In this document: in pieces, positions 17,588-26,150 of the stretch
Position numbering within the stretch: the first letter of the stretch is position 1
Layout of the letters: each line of letters opens with the position of its first letter
Source: Natrinema pellirubrum DSM 15624
GTDB lineage: Archaea > Halobacteriota > Halobacteria > Halobacteriales > Natrialbaceae
Length of the DNA stretch: 64,000 bases
Assembly (NCBI RefSeq): GCF_000230735.2
Contig: NC_019962.1
Coordinates: forward strand, 1,612,001 to 1,676,000
Direction: 5' to 3'
Notes under the pieces: model-generated
Databases searched by the model: none
Told to the model about the DNA's origin: nothing
Seen by the model: the letters and a program-made list of their open reading frames with translations, nothing else
Translations under genes and position numbers: made by a program

Positions 17588-18859
17588 TCAGTCGTCGCCC
17601 GCGCTCGCGTCCGCCGCGTCGGGCGACTCGCTCGCGACCGGCGTCGGGCTGAACAGCAACCGCGCTGCGATCCCGGCACCGAGTAACGCGATCGCCGCGA
17701 GGGTCACGAACAGCGCCGCCGTCGTCGCGTGATCGAGCAGGTAGCCGCCCAGTGCGATGCTGAGCGAACCCAGACCGAACATGCCGAGGTAGGTGTAGCC
17801 GTAGGAGAGTCCCCGCGCGTCCGGGGGCGTGTAGACGGCGACGGCCTCCTGGTAGAACGGCTCGATCGCGAACAGCGCGAACCCGAGGACGCCACAGTAC
17901 AGTAGGATCGGGAGCAGTCCCAGCCCCGAGACCGGCACGAACGCGACCGCGAGGACCGCGAGGCCGACGAAGACCACCGCCAGTCCGCGGGCGACGGGCA
18001 CGCGGCTCGTCAGCTTTCCGGCGACGTACTGGCCGGCCATCCCGGCGACCAGCAGGGCGACGTAGAAGTAGTCGCCAAGCGAGAGTTCCTCGAGGGCGGC
18101 CGGCGGCTCGATTCCAGCAAGCGCCGGCAGCCCGTTGAGCAGTTCCGGCAGGTAGGTGAGGACACCCCGGTAGTAGAGCCCGACGACGGTGACGACGGCA
18201 AAGACCAGTAGGAACGAGCCGGTAAGCAGCGATCGCGAGGTCGCGACGAACTCGGCCACGGAGCGCGAGCCGGTCGACTCGCCGTCGTCCGCGACTGCCG
18301 CAGTCGGATCGAACCGGGCCCGCAGCCCGTAGAGGGTCGCGACCGCGCCGGGGATCGACAACACGACGGCGACGAGCCGCCAGTCCAGTACGAGCAACAG
18401 CGTCGCGGTCGCGAAGGGACCGAGCGCGATGCCGAGGTTGCCGGCGATGCCGTGCCAGGCGAAGACCGTCCCGCGGTCCTCGACGCCGGTACTGATGAGC
18501 GCCAGCCCCGCGGGGTGGTAGACGCTCGCGGTGACGCCCCAACAGACCAGCGCGGCGGCGATGCCGTAGATCGAGGTCGCGAGCGAGAGTCCCACGAAGG
18601 AGACGCTCATCCCGACGAGGCAGGCCAGAACGAGCCGCTTCGGCCCGTAGCGATCGGCGAGCAGGCCGGCGGGCAACGCGCCGATCCCGAACAGCGCGTA
18701 GCCGGCCGCGACCGCGATTCCGGCGACCGCGATGGAGATGTCGAACGCCTCGAGCCAGACGACCAGAAAGATCGGGATCGCCAGTTCGAACCAGTGGACG
18801 GTCGCGTGGGCGAGCATGGCGAAGGCCGCGATCGAGCGGTCGTTATCGTTGAGCGTCAT
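17588..18859 (-). CDS. major facilitator superfamily transporter
   Basis: The 423-residue integral membrane protein has about 12 hydrophobic helices in two halves. The MFS loop 2-3 motif appears as LLADRYGPKRLVLA around residue 65, with a shorter counterpart in the second half (AGKLTSRVPVARGLA). The central loop is acidic and disordered. The N-terminus (FAMLAHATVHWFELAIP) contains His and Glu near the first helix. Direction and substrate are unknown; drug or small-metabolite efflux is typical of this type. The gene is single. Confidence 0.85.
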   Translation of the reverse strand: MTLNDNDRSIAAFAMLAHATVHWFELAIPIFLVVWLEAFDISIAVAGIAVAAGYALFGIGALPAGLLADRYGPKRLVLACLVGMSVSFVGLSLATSIYGIAAALVCWGVTASVYHPAGLALISTGVEDRGTVFAWHGIAGNLGIALGPFATATLLLVLDWRLVAVVLSIPGAVATLYGLRARFDPTAAVADDGESTGSRSVAEFVATSRSLLTGSFLLVFAVVTVVGLYYRGVLTYLPELLNGLPALAGIEPPAALEELSLGDYFYVALLVAGMAGQYVAGKLTSRVPVARGLAVVFVGLAVLAVAFVPVSGLGLLPILLYCGVLGFALFAIEPFYQEAVAVYTPPDARGLSYGYTYLGMFGLGSLSIALGGYLLDHATTAALFVTLAAIALLGAGIAARLLFSPTPVASESPDAADASAGDD

Positions 18860-18964
18860 ATCGTCGAAGGGTCGATACCGGTCGGTTCGTGCCCGGCTAC
18901 TTCAGAACTTGGAAACGAACGGTGAGCGGTTCGTCCGGTGACGGGACGGCAAGCGTCAGCCCGG

Positions 18965-19444
18965 CTACGGTGTGGCTTCCGCCGAGGCGTCCGCGAGGTC
19001 CGCGAGGATCTCTTCGGCGTGGCCCTCGGGGGTCACGTCCTCGTAGACCGCTTCGATGCGGCCGTCGGGACCGACGACGTACGTGTTGCGGAAGACGCCG
19101 TCGAAGGTGTTCCCGAACATCTGTTTCTCGCCGTAGGAGTCGTACAGCGTCGCGACTTCGCCGAACTCGTCCGACAGGAGGTCGAACCCGAAGTCGTACT
19201 CGTCGGCGAACGACTCGAGGTCGTCGACGGGGTCGTCGCTGATACCGACGACGCCGACGTCGCGGTCCTCGAAGCGCGCGAGCGCCTCGTCGAACCCGCG
19301 GGCCTCGAGCGTACAGCCCTCGGTGTTGGCGCGGGGATAGAAGTAGACGACGAGCCGCTGGCCGTCGAAATCGGACCGCGAGACGGTCTCGCCGTACTGA
19401 TTTAGCAATTCGAACTCCGGTGCGTCGTCGCCGACGTCGAGCAT
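18965..19444 (-). CDS. bcp: peroxiredoxin, Bcp/PrxQ family (single cysteine)
   Basis: This thiol peroxidase reduces hydrogen and organic peroxides. The 159-residue thioredoxin fold has FELLNQYGETVSRSDFDGQ at the start and the peroxidatic Cys in RANTEGCTLEARGF. The position five residues later, where PrxQ enzymes usually keep the resolving Cys, is Arg, and no other Cys occurs in the protein. It must therefore act as a 1-Cys enzyme or be reduced by an external thiol. Catalytic Pro, Thr and Arg positions are otherwise conserved. Confidence 0.93.
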   Translation of the reverse strand: MLDVGDDAPEFELLNQYGETVSRSDFDGQRLVVYFYPRANTEGCTLEARGFDEALARFEDRDVGVVGISDDPVDDLESFADEYDFGFDLLSDEFGEVATLYDSYGEKQMFGNTFDGVFRNTYVVGPDGRIEAVYEDVTPEGHAEEILADLADASAEATP

Positions 19445-19575
19445 GGGTTCGAGTTAGCGGGGGTTACTGTAGGTGTTACGGTTTCACACGATCAGTGCCA
19501 TGCCGGCCGATCGGTCCGTGACGGTCAGCAAGGGATGGAAAGTCAGGCGAGCGAAAAACGGCCGGGTAGGGATGG

Positions 19576-20520
19576 TCACTCGAGGCGTTCGGCCGCGCCG
19601 CGATCGACGAACGGGGCGGCGTTCTGTTCCGGGAGTTCAACCACGTCGTCGCTGCTCAGCGTGTACTCACGACCGTCGACGCCGTAGATCGACCCGATGT
19701 CGTCGGTGATCCGGACGGTCGTCCGGTCCACGTCGCCGGCCGTCGCGCGCTCGTCGGCCGTGTCAGGATCGGCGGCCGCCCCGTCCGCGCCGTCGCTCGA
19801 GGGCGACGGGTCGGGTTCGGGAGCGACTTCCGAACCGGGCTCGCCGGACGGCTCCGGGGGAGTTTCCGGGTCCGCAGAGCCGCCCGCATCGACAGGGTCG
19901 TCGGCCGCTGGTCCGTCGCCGCCCATGACGTCCGCGGGGGAGACGCCGCTCGAGTCGCCGTCGTCCGGACCGGACCCGATTCCGGCAGGCGGCTCCTCGG
20001 GCGGTGCCGGCGGGGCGTCGTCGGGCTCGGGTGCCGGATCGCTCGAGGGTGAACCGGGGTGTCCCGGATCCGCGTCGTTCGGGGCAGGTGTGTCGTTCGA
20101 CGGGACGGCGTCGCCGCCACCGGTCGATCCCTCGACGCCCTCGAGAACGTCGAGGACGCGAGTCTTGTTCGATCCGATGCGGTCGACGAGGTCGTCGAAC
20201 AGGTCGGCCTCCTCGGCGGTCAGCCCCTCGTCGTCGGCGGGCATTCCGGCGGCGGCGAGGCTGGCCTGCTTGACGAGTTTGCCCATTCGGCGCTCGTAGA
20301 TCGCTTCGACCACGTCCTTGGCGGTCTCGATCTCGTCGGTCAGTCGGCCGACCTCGGGCGAGGAGAAGGGATCCTCGGACGCCTCGGCGACCCGGTCGCG
20401 TTCGGCCTCCAGATCGGCGATGTACTCCCCGACCTCCTGGTAGAACGAGGGGCGCAGGTTCTGGAGGCTGTCCTTCTGGCGCTCCTTGCTCTGGACCGAG
20501 CGCAGTTCGTCCAAGTTCAT
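19576..20520 (-). CDS. GINS complex protein (Gins51 type)
   Basis: GINS binds the MCM helicase and couples it to the replisome. Of 314 residues, about 1-115 form the helical A domain (LDELRSVQSKERQKDSLQNL, YIADLEAERD, AIYERRMGKLVKQA). Residues 120-265 are a long Pro/Ser/Asp/Gly linker with low complexity. The last 45 residues are the small B domain (VRITDDIGSIYGVDGREYTL). This A-then-B order identifies the Gins51/Sld5-Psf1 type. The linker is far longer than in non-halophiles. Its ATG overlaps the PriS stop, so the two replication genes are translationally coupled. Confidence 0.88.
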   Translation of the reverse strand: MNLDELRSVQSKERQKDSLQNLRPSFYQEVGEYIADLEAERDRVAEASEDPFSSPEVGRLTDEIETAKDVVEAIYERRMGKLVKQASLAAAGMPADDEGLTAEEADLFDDLVDRIGSNKTRVLDVLEGVEGSTGGGDAVPSNDTPAPNDADPGHPGSPSSDPAPEPDDAPPAPPEEPPAGIGSGPDDGDSSGVSPADVMGGDGPAADDPVDAGGSADPETPPEPSGEPGSEVAPEPDPSPSSDGADGAAADPDTADERATAGDVDRTTVRITDDIGSIYGVDGREYTLSSDDVVELPEQNAAPFVDRGAAERLE

Positions 20521-21692
20521 TCTTTCTCCTTCTCGGCGCGGCCGCGTGCCATCAGGAACACGGCGACGTACTCGGGTAGTGACTGGTCACCCTCCGCGAC
20601 CGTAAAGCTATCTCCTCCGAGTTCGACCTCGCCGCCGTCGGTGACGTCGACGGTGATCTCGTGGTTCTCGAAGGTCTCGGGAACGGCGTCGACGAGGGGA
20701 TCGAAGTCCGCGATCTCGTCGCGCTCGAGCCGGACGGTCTTCAGGCCACTGCCGCCGTGGAGGCTGCCCGGCAGGCGGATCAGCCGGTTCGTGTCCGTCG
20801 TGACGGGTTCGTCGATGGGCGCGTTGTCCCGCTCGACGGCCTCGTTCGCGAACCGTTCGGCCAACTGCGCGATCGCGGTGTGGACGGTCACGTTGCCCGC
20901 CTCGAGTCCCTCGCGGTTGTTGCGGGCCGCGTTCAGCGTGGCTTGGGCTTTCCCCTCGCCGATCCCGTCGAACGACTGCAGCCGGTCGAGGGCAGCCTCC
21001 TCCTCGAGTTCGAGCAGTTCGTCGACGAAGCTCATGAAGTGATCGTGGATTCGTGCGCCCCAGCCACCCTCGATCTGGAGAGTGCGTCGCTCTGTCGGCG
21101 TCTTGCGCCCCAGCCCCGCGACGGTCTCGGTCTCGATCAGTTCGTCGAACTCCAGCCCGATCCCCCGGACGTAGTCGACGATCTCGCGGCGGTGTTCCCG
21201 ATCGAGGCCAAGGACGTTCTCGTCGCGGACGTGGACGTGATATCCCCGGCCGCCGGAAAAGACGATCTCGAGGTCCTCGAAGGCGAAGTCGGTCTCGAGG
21301 AAATCGAGCAGCCGAAGCAGGGCGTCTTTGCATTTGGCGAGCATCTCGGCGTAGCTGTCCTCGCCCAGCGTCACGCTGGGCAGGTGGTCGGCGTCGAGGT
21401 CGAAGACGAGGTCGGCCGACTGCCAGTCTTTCTCGTGCATCGAACTCGCGCCGGGATCGCGAAAGCGCCCCGCCGAGAAGTAGACGTGGCGCGGGCGCTT
21501 CCGGACCAGAAACTCGGAGAGATCCCCCAGCTCGAGCAGCGAACGGTGGCGGACCATCGTCGTGTCGGGGCCCTCCGTCCACGGGATGAAGCCCCACTCG
21601 CGTTCGTTGGCCGCGGGCGGCGGCGTGATCTCCGTCCGTCGGTAGTGGTCGCGAAATCGCCCGCGAAGATAGGCCCTCGTTCGCTCTTCCAT
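20517..21692 (-). CDS. priS: DNA primase small (catalytic) subunit
   Basis: PriS makes the RNA primers for replication with PriL. The 391-residue protein carries the catalytic triad region VFDLDADHL (Asp98 and Asp100), the conserved YFSAGRFRDPG near residue 71, and IVFSGGRGYHVHV, which binds the nucleotide. A third Asp and Arg contacts follow in IRLPGSLHGGSGLK. The AEP-type fold is complete. A minus-strand TATA-like GTATAATTG sits about 32 nt before the ATG. It leads the priS-gins operon. Confidence 0.96.
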   Translation of the reverse strand: MEERTRAYLRGRFRDHYRRTEITPPPAANEREWGFIPWTEGPDTTMVRHRSLLELGDLSEFLVRKRPRHVYFSAGRFRDPGASSMHEKDWQSADLVFDLDADHLPSVTLGEDSYAEMLAKCKDALLRLLDFLETDFAFEDLEIVFSGGRGYHVHVRDENVLGLDREHRREIVDYVRGIGLEFDELIETETVAGLGRKTPTERRTLQIEGGWGARIHDHFMSFVDELLELEEEAALDRLQSFDGIGEGKAQATLNAARNNREGLEAGNVTVHTAIAQLAERFANEAVERDNAPIDEPVTTDTNRLIRLPGSLHGGSGLKTVRLERDEIADFDPLVDAVPETFENHEITVDVTDGGEVELGGDSFTVAEGDQSLPEYVAVFLMARGRAEKEKE

Positions 21693-21809
21693 ACGATTGG
21701 CCTACTCGGGGTGGGGCCGGTATAATTGTATTGGACTGGCCGCGCGACGGGCGGGACGGGGCGGCTCGAGCGGTTCGCCGACGGCGGCGGTCACGGGCTC
21801 GAACGGCGC

Positions 21810-22469
21810 TCAGTCGTCGCCGGGCCGAGTCGCGGGGCCATTGACCGTGACGAAGCCGTCGCCGCGGAGGATCCGTTCGACACGGCCGTGCCAGTCCTTG
21901 GCGAAGGCCGCACGTTCCTCGGCCGTCGCTTCGCCGTCGATCAGCGACTGGAGGTGCCGCGTGCCCGGCCCGGCCTCCGGAATCGCCGTCGTGTCGTAGG
22001 TGACCCGGACGGTCTCGTCGGTGTCGGTGCGGGTGAACTCAAAGGTGACGCCGTCGGTGCCGATCGCCCCGAACCGGAGCAGGTCTTTCCGACCGCCGTG
22101 GCCGCCTGCCAAGCCCGCGAAGCCGTCCTCGCCGGCGGCCCCGGTCACGTACGAGAGCAGCCGCGACGTGACGCCGTAGGCGGGGTCGTTCCGCGGGCCG
22201 CCCGCGAGAACTTCGATCTCGCTCCGGACCGGGAGCGAGTCCGGGTACAGCGCCTCGAGGCCGTCCCGTGCCATTCGGTACGCCCCCGCCGCCGTGGGAC
22301 AGGAGTGGCCCGCCGCCTTCACCACGTCCTCGTAGGTGATGACGATCGGGTCGCCCGGCTCGAGGACGGCCAGCGCCTCCGCGGCGGGGTCGCGCAGCCG
22401 AATCGGTTCGATATCGTCGTAGTCGATCGCCCAGTTCGTTCGGTCGGTGTCGTTGGTCGTCTCTGTCAT
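21810..22469 (-). CDS. FmdE-like metal-binding-domain protein in heavy-metal operon
   Basis: The 219-residue protein has AAGHSCPTAAGAYRMA near residue 53, the GH-CP motif seen in the metal-binding domain shared with formylmethanofuran dehydrogenase subunit E. Haloarchaea do not make methanofuran, so the enzyme role does not apply. A second Gly/His-rich stretch (GFAGLAGGHGGRKDLL) may add ligands. It is the third gene behind a metallochaperone and a P-type ATPase, with a 30-nt gap, so a role in binding or sensing the same metal is likely (inference). Confidence 0.6.
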   Translation of the reverse strand: MTETTNDTDRTNWAIDYDDIEPIRLRDPAAEALAVLEPGDPIVITYEDVVKAAGHSCPTAAGAYRMARDGLEALYPDSLPVRSEIEVLAGGPRNDPAYGVTSRLLSYVTGAAGEDGFAGLAGGHGGRKDLLRFGAIGTDGVTFEFTRTDTDETVRVTYDTTAIPEAGPGTRHLQSLIDGEATAEERAAFAKDWHGRVERILRGDGFVTVNGPATRPGDD

Positions 22470-22499
22470 TGTGGATTCGAAGATCGCATCGGTCGGTAG

Positions 22500-24431
22500 T
22501 CAGTACCGCAGCAACCGCATCCCGTTCAGGATCACCAGCAACACGCTGGCGATGTGAAGCAACATCCCGGCGGCCATGTGGACGGCCCCGGCGACGACGC
22601 CGGCCAGCAGCAGGCCAACCGTCGCGACGGCGATCGCAACGTTTTCCGAGACGTTCCGGCGGGTCGCCTTGCTGAGCCCAACGGCCTCGGGAACCCGCTC
22701 GAGGTCGTCGGCCAGCAGCGCCATGTCGGCGGTCTCGATGGCCGCATCGGTGCCCGCAGCGCCCATCGCGACCCCGACGTCGGCGGTTGCGAGCGACGGC
22801 GCGTCGTTGATGCCGTCGCCGACCATCGCCACGACGTGGCCCTCGGCCCGGAGCGACTCGATGGCGTCTCGCTTCTCCTCGGGCAGCAGTTCGGCCCGGT
22901 AGTCCTCGATTCCGACCGCCTCGGCGACCGACCGCGCGGTGCGTTCGTTGTCGCCGGTCAGCATCACCGTGCGGACGCCGGTATCTTCCAGGGCCGCCAC
23001 GGCGTCGCTCGCTGCGGGTCGGAGTTCGTCCCGTATCGAGACGACACCGACGACCTCGCCCTCGAGGGCAACGTAGACCGCCGTCTCGCCGGCCGCCTCG
23101 CGTTCGCGGGCATGAGCCGCGATCTCCGACGGGACCTCGAGCCCGCGGTCGGCGAGGAGCGCGCGGTTGCCGACCGCGATCGTCCGGCCGTCGTACCGGG
23201 CGACGACGCCCTTGCCCGCGACGACGTCGAAGGCCTCGGGATCGGAGACCGTCGGCCCGTCGGGCTCGGGGCCGGCCGAATCCCCCGCGCGGTCGGTGAC
23301 GACGCCGCCGTCGGTGGCGGTCCCGCGAGCGGTGCCCTCGCCAGCCCGAGCGGCCGCGAGGATCGCGTCAGCGAGGTGGTGTTCGCTCTTCTTTTCGGCG
23401 ATGGCCGCGGAGCGAAGCACGTCGTCATCGGCGACCCCGAATCCGTCGACGTTCGCGACGGCCGGCTCGCCCTTGGTCAGGGTGCCGGTCTTGTCGAACG
23501 CGACGCAGTCGATCTTTCCGGCGGTCTCGAGGTGTTCCCCGCCTTTCAGCAGGACGCCGGAGCGGGCGGCCGAGCCGATGGCGCTGACGATGCTGACCGG
23601 CGGCCCGATGACCAGGGCACCGGGACAGCCGATGACAAGCAGCGTCAGCGACGTGACGGCGTTGCCGGTGATCGCGTACGTTCCGACCGCCAGCACGACG
23701 ATCGCGGGCGTGTAGTACCGTGCGAAGCGCTCGATGATCGTCTCCGTCGGCGCTTGCGCTTCCTGTGCCTCCTCGACCCGGCGGATGATCCGCTCGAGGG
23801 TCGTGTCCCGGCCGGTGTCGGTCGCGACGACCTCGAGTGCCCCCGCTTGGTTGATCGTCCCGGCGTAGACTTCGTCGCCCGCGGACTTGCGGACGGGCGC
23901 GCTCTCGCCGGTCACGGGCGACTGGTCGATCGCGCTCTCACCGTCGGTAACCTCGCCGTCGACGGGCACTTTCGCGCCGGGTTTGACGATCACGGTCTCG
24001 CCCGGTTCGACCTCGCGGGCGGGAACCTCGACAGTCTCGCCGTCGCGGCGGACGATCGCCGTATCGGGGGCCAACTCGAGCAACTCCTCGAGGGCCGACC
24101 GGGTCTTGGCCATCGTCCGAGCCTCGAGGTAGTTGCCGAGCGAGAACAGGAAGACGACGGCGGCGGCCTCCCAGTACTCGCCGATGACGATCGCTCCGAC
24201 CGCGGCCAGCGTGACGAGGGTGTTGATACCGACGGTGCCGCTTCGAAGGGTGTAAAAGGCCTTCTTCGCGACGTCGTAGCCGCCGACGGCCGCGGCGAGG
24301 ATCAGCAGTCCCGCGCTCAGCAGGGCCACGTCGTGGAGGGTGCCGACGGTCCAGCCGACCGAAAGCAACAGGCCGCTCGCCGCGACGACGATCGGTTGCC
24401 GGTGGGCGCGAACGTATCGCTTGGCGTTCAC
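22500..24431 (-). CDS. heavy-metal P1B-type ATPase with CPG membrane motif
   Basis: The 643-residue pump lacks an N-terminal metal-binding domain; that domain is encoded by the neighbouring gene. Two N-terminal helix pairs precede TGES (actuator), the transmembrane metal motif Cys269-Pro270-Gly271, the phosphorylation site DKTGT (Asp313), VMLTGDN and MVGDGINDAP. The usual CPC of Cu, Zn and Cd pumps is CPG here, removing one ligand, and the HP-locus reads SEHHLADA instead of SEHPLA. The cargo therefore cannot be assigned by rule; Cu, Zn, Cd or Co export are all possible. The acidic insertion after residue 350 is a halophile extension. Confidence 0.9.
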   Translation of the reverse strand: MNAKRYVRAHRQPIVVAASGLLLSVGWTVGTLHDVALLSAGLLILAAAVGGYDVAKKAFYTLRSGTVGINTLVTLAAVGAIVIGEYWEAAAVVFLFSLGNYLEARTMAKTRSALEELLELAPDTAIVRRDGETVEVPAREVEPGETVIVKPGAKVPVDGEVTDGESAIDQSPVTGESAPVRKSAGDEVYAGTINQAGALEVVATDTGRDTTLERIIRRVEEAQEAQAPTETIIERFARYYTPAIVVLAVGTYAITGNAVTSLTLLVIGCPGALVIGPPVSIVSAIGSAARSGVLLKGGEHLETAGKIDCVAFDKTGTLTKGEPAVANVDGFGVADDDVLRSAAIAEKKSEHHLADAILAAARAGEGTARGTATDGGVVTDRAGDSAGPEPDGPTVSDPEAFDVVAGKGVVARYDGRTIAVGNRALLADRGLEVPSEIAAHAREREAAGETAVYVALEGEVVGVVSIRDELRPAASDAVAALEDTGVRTVMLTGDNERTARSVAEAVGIEDYRAELLPEEKRDAIESLRAEGHVVAMVGDGINDAPSLATADVGVAMGAAGTDAAIETADMALLADDLERVPEAVGLSKATRRNVSENVAIAVATVGLLLAGVVAGAVHMAAGMLLHIASVLLVILNGMRLLRY

Positions 24432-24437
24432 GTTTCG

Positions 24438-24650
24438 TCACCGCACCCGGGGGGTATACCCCTGTTTCGTGATGGTTCGCTCGAGGGCGTCCGTCTCGAC
24501 GACACCGTCGTCGTACTCGATCTCGACGCGGCCGGTCGTGTAGTGGACCTCGACGCGGTCGACGCCGTCGGTTTTCGACAGCGCCCGCTCGACGTTGCTC
24601 GCACAGGTCGGACAGTCGAAGTCGGTCACGCGGTATTCGATCTCGGTCAT
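24438..24650 (-). CDS. heavy-metal-associated (HMA) domain protein, metallochaperone
   Basis: The 70-residue protein is a single HMA domain: beta strand TEIEYRVTDF, the metal loop DCPTCA (Cys13, Cys16), helix ASNVERALSKTDGV and strands ending in VEIEYDD. It binds one soft metal ion (Cu+ or Zn2+) and would hand it to the adjacent ATPase, which has no such domain of its own. The gap between the two genes is 6 nt. ATG 24650 is chosen because the HMA fold starts there; an ATG 48 nt upstream adds residues that lie over the promoter. Confidence 0.88.
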   Translation of the reverse strand: MTEIEYRVTDFDCPTCASNVERALSKTDGVDRVEVHYTTGRVEIEYDDGVVETDALERTITKQGYTPRVR

Positions 24651-24682
24651 CGTTGCTCGAGTGAGTATAGGGACCCCGTTCG

Positions 24683-24711
24683 TAAATACATCACCCAAAT
24701 GACTTGTTTGG
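24683..24711 (-). promoter_or_regulatory. candidate promoter and operator of the heavy-metal operon
   Basis: On the minus strand a TATA-like TGTATTTAC lies about 35 nt before the chaperone ATG. Directly upstream of it is an inverted repeat, CCAAA (24695-24699) and TTTGG (24707-24711), with a 7-nt spacer. A dimeric ArsR-like protein encoded 0.2 kb away is the obvious candidate ligand. The repeat is short, so chance cannot be excluded. Confidence 0.35.
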
Positions 24712-24944
24712 TCGCACGGACGGGGGATTCCGCCGGTGAAACGACTCGTCTAGACGGCGGGCCAGTCTCGACCGACACACTGTGGGACGTCGCTTCTGCT
24801 GTCCCGATCGCAGAACACTGTCTCGATTCGGATCCGTTCGTCGACGACTCATGCAACAATGTCATTTTTTGAATACGGGTGCGCTCTCTCGAGGGCGTTC
24901 GGCTGAATCACTTTTACCGTTCGACGCCCAACCACGACCACTCA

Positions 24945-25487
24945 ATGGCCGAATTCACCTCGGACGTGACGATCGAGGACATCGCGGTCCGGGACACGAA
25001 CGTCTCGAGCGCCGTCGACGAACCGCTGCGCGCGATGATCCTCGACATGCTGGCAGAACGGGCACGCTCCGTCGCGGAGATTCACGCGGCGCTGGGCGAG
25101 CGGGGATACGACCGGACCCCGAACACGGTACGCCATCACGTCAACGAACTCCGCGACGCCGGCCTCGTCGAGGTCGCCCGCCTCGAGGAACGTGGCGGCG
25201 CGACGACGAAGTACTACCGCGCGAATACGATCGTCCTCTCGTACGCGCTGCCCGACGACGCCGACGCGGCGGTCGCGGCGATGGCCGACGAGATCGCCCC
25301 CGAGGTAGCCGCCCTCGTGGCGGAGCTACGCGAGGAGTACGGCGAGGAGATCGACCGAATCGTCGGGGAGATGGCACCTTGTGAACACTGCCGCACACAG
25401 AAGTACGAGACCTACCTGCTGTCGACGGTCCTCCGCCGGGCGTTCGTCGCGGGAACCGTCAGGGACGGGCCGGCGGCTGACGGATAG
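24945..25487 (+). CDS. ArsR-type winged-helix regulator, divergent from heavy-metal operon
   Basis: The 180-residue protein has a winged HTH at about residues 25-90: DEPLRAMILDMLAERARSVAEI, then the recognition helix in TPNTVRHHVNELRDAGLVE and a wing with GGATTKYYRAN. The C-terminal part is helical with CEHCRTQKYETYL at about residues 147-159. That CxxC pair plus His is a plausible metal-sensing site. It is divergent from the chaperone-ATPase operon and is probably its metal-responsive regulator (inference from position and Cys pair). The ATG is about 30 nt after a CTTTTAC box. Confidence 0.82.
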   Translation: MAEFTSDVTIEDIAVRDTNVSSAVDEPLRAMILDMLAERARSVAEIHAALGERGYDRTPNTVRHHVNELRDAGLVEVARLEERGGATTKYYRANTIVLSYALPDDADAAVAAMADEIAPEVAALVAELREEYGEEIDRIVGEMAPCEHCRTQKYETYLLSTVLRRAFVAGTVRDGPAADG

Positions 25488-25514
25488 CGCGTCGACGAGC
25501 CGCAGAACCGGTCG

Positions 25515-25997
25515 TTACCGCCGAATCAGATCCGAGATCTTGTCCGTGATCCCGACGTCCGCACCCAGTTTCAGGTAGTAGGCGTCGCCGCCGTCCTCGT
25601 AGTAGTCGTCGATCCGGCGCTTGATCTCGAAGCCCAGATGCTCGTAGAACTGGAGGGCGTTCTCGTTGCTCGTCCGGGCATGACACGTGATGGTATCGTG
25701 ATCGTCGGCCACGCGGGCGACGAGTCGCTTCCCGATCCCCTCGCTGCGATAACGGGGTGCGACCGCGAGAAAGAGAATATAGCCGTCGCGTCGCACCGCC
25801 GCGAACCCGATCAACTCGTCGTCCCGGACGTAGCAGTGGACCTTCGACCGTCGGTACGCGTCGGTAAAGAAGTCGTGGCGCTGTTTGAGTACGCCCTCCT
25901 CGCGACGGATCTCCTCTTTGAGTTCCCAGGCGTCGTCGACGAAATCGTCGCTCCCCGGCGCGACGACGCGACTATCGATGTTGACGCTCACTATCAT
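25515..25997 (-). CDS. GNAT family N-acetyltransferase
   Basis: The 160-residue GNAT fold has the acetyl-CoA-binding motif A VAPRYRSEGIGKRLVARV near residue 80-97 and motif B NENALQFYEHLGFEIKRR near residue 113-130. The substrate is unknown; the C-terminal FYEHLGFE pattern is common in RimI-like protein N-acetyltransferases and many others. A minus-strand TATA-like stretch (26014-26024) lies about 25 nt upstream of the ATG, consistent with a leaderless mRNA. It is convergent with the ArsR-type gene and divergent from archease. Confidence 0.85.
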   Translation of the reverse strand: MIVSVNIDSRVVAPGSDDFVDDAWELKEEIRREEGVLKQRHDFFTDAYRRSKVHCYVRDDELIGFAAVRRDGYILFLAVAPRYRSEGIGKRLVARVADDHDTITCHARTSNENALQFYEHLGFEIKRRIDDYYEDGGDAYYLKLGADVGITDKISDLIRR

Positions 25998-26150
25998 AGT
26001 CTACCAGCCTGTCCACTATAATTCCACCGGCAGTGCGGTCTCGGGAACGTCGGACGACGGGGTGTGGTACCTCCTCGACACGCCGTTGGTGGCGTCGTCC
26101 TCGAGGCCGAACCGACGGTCATACCACCCCCGTCCGCGAACGGCCGCCAC

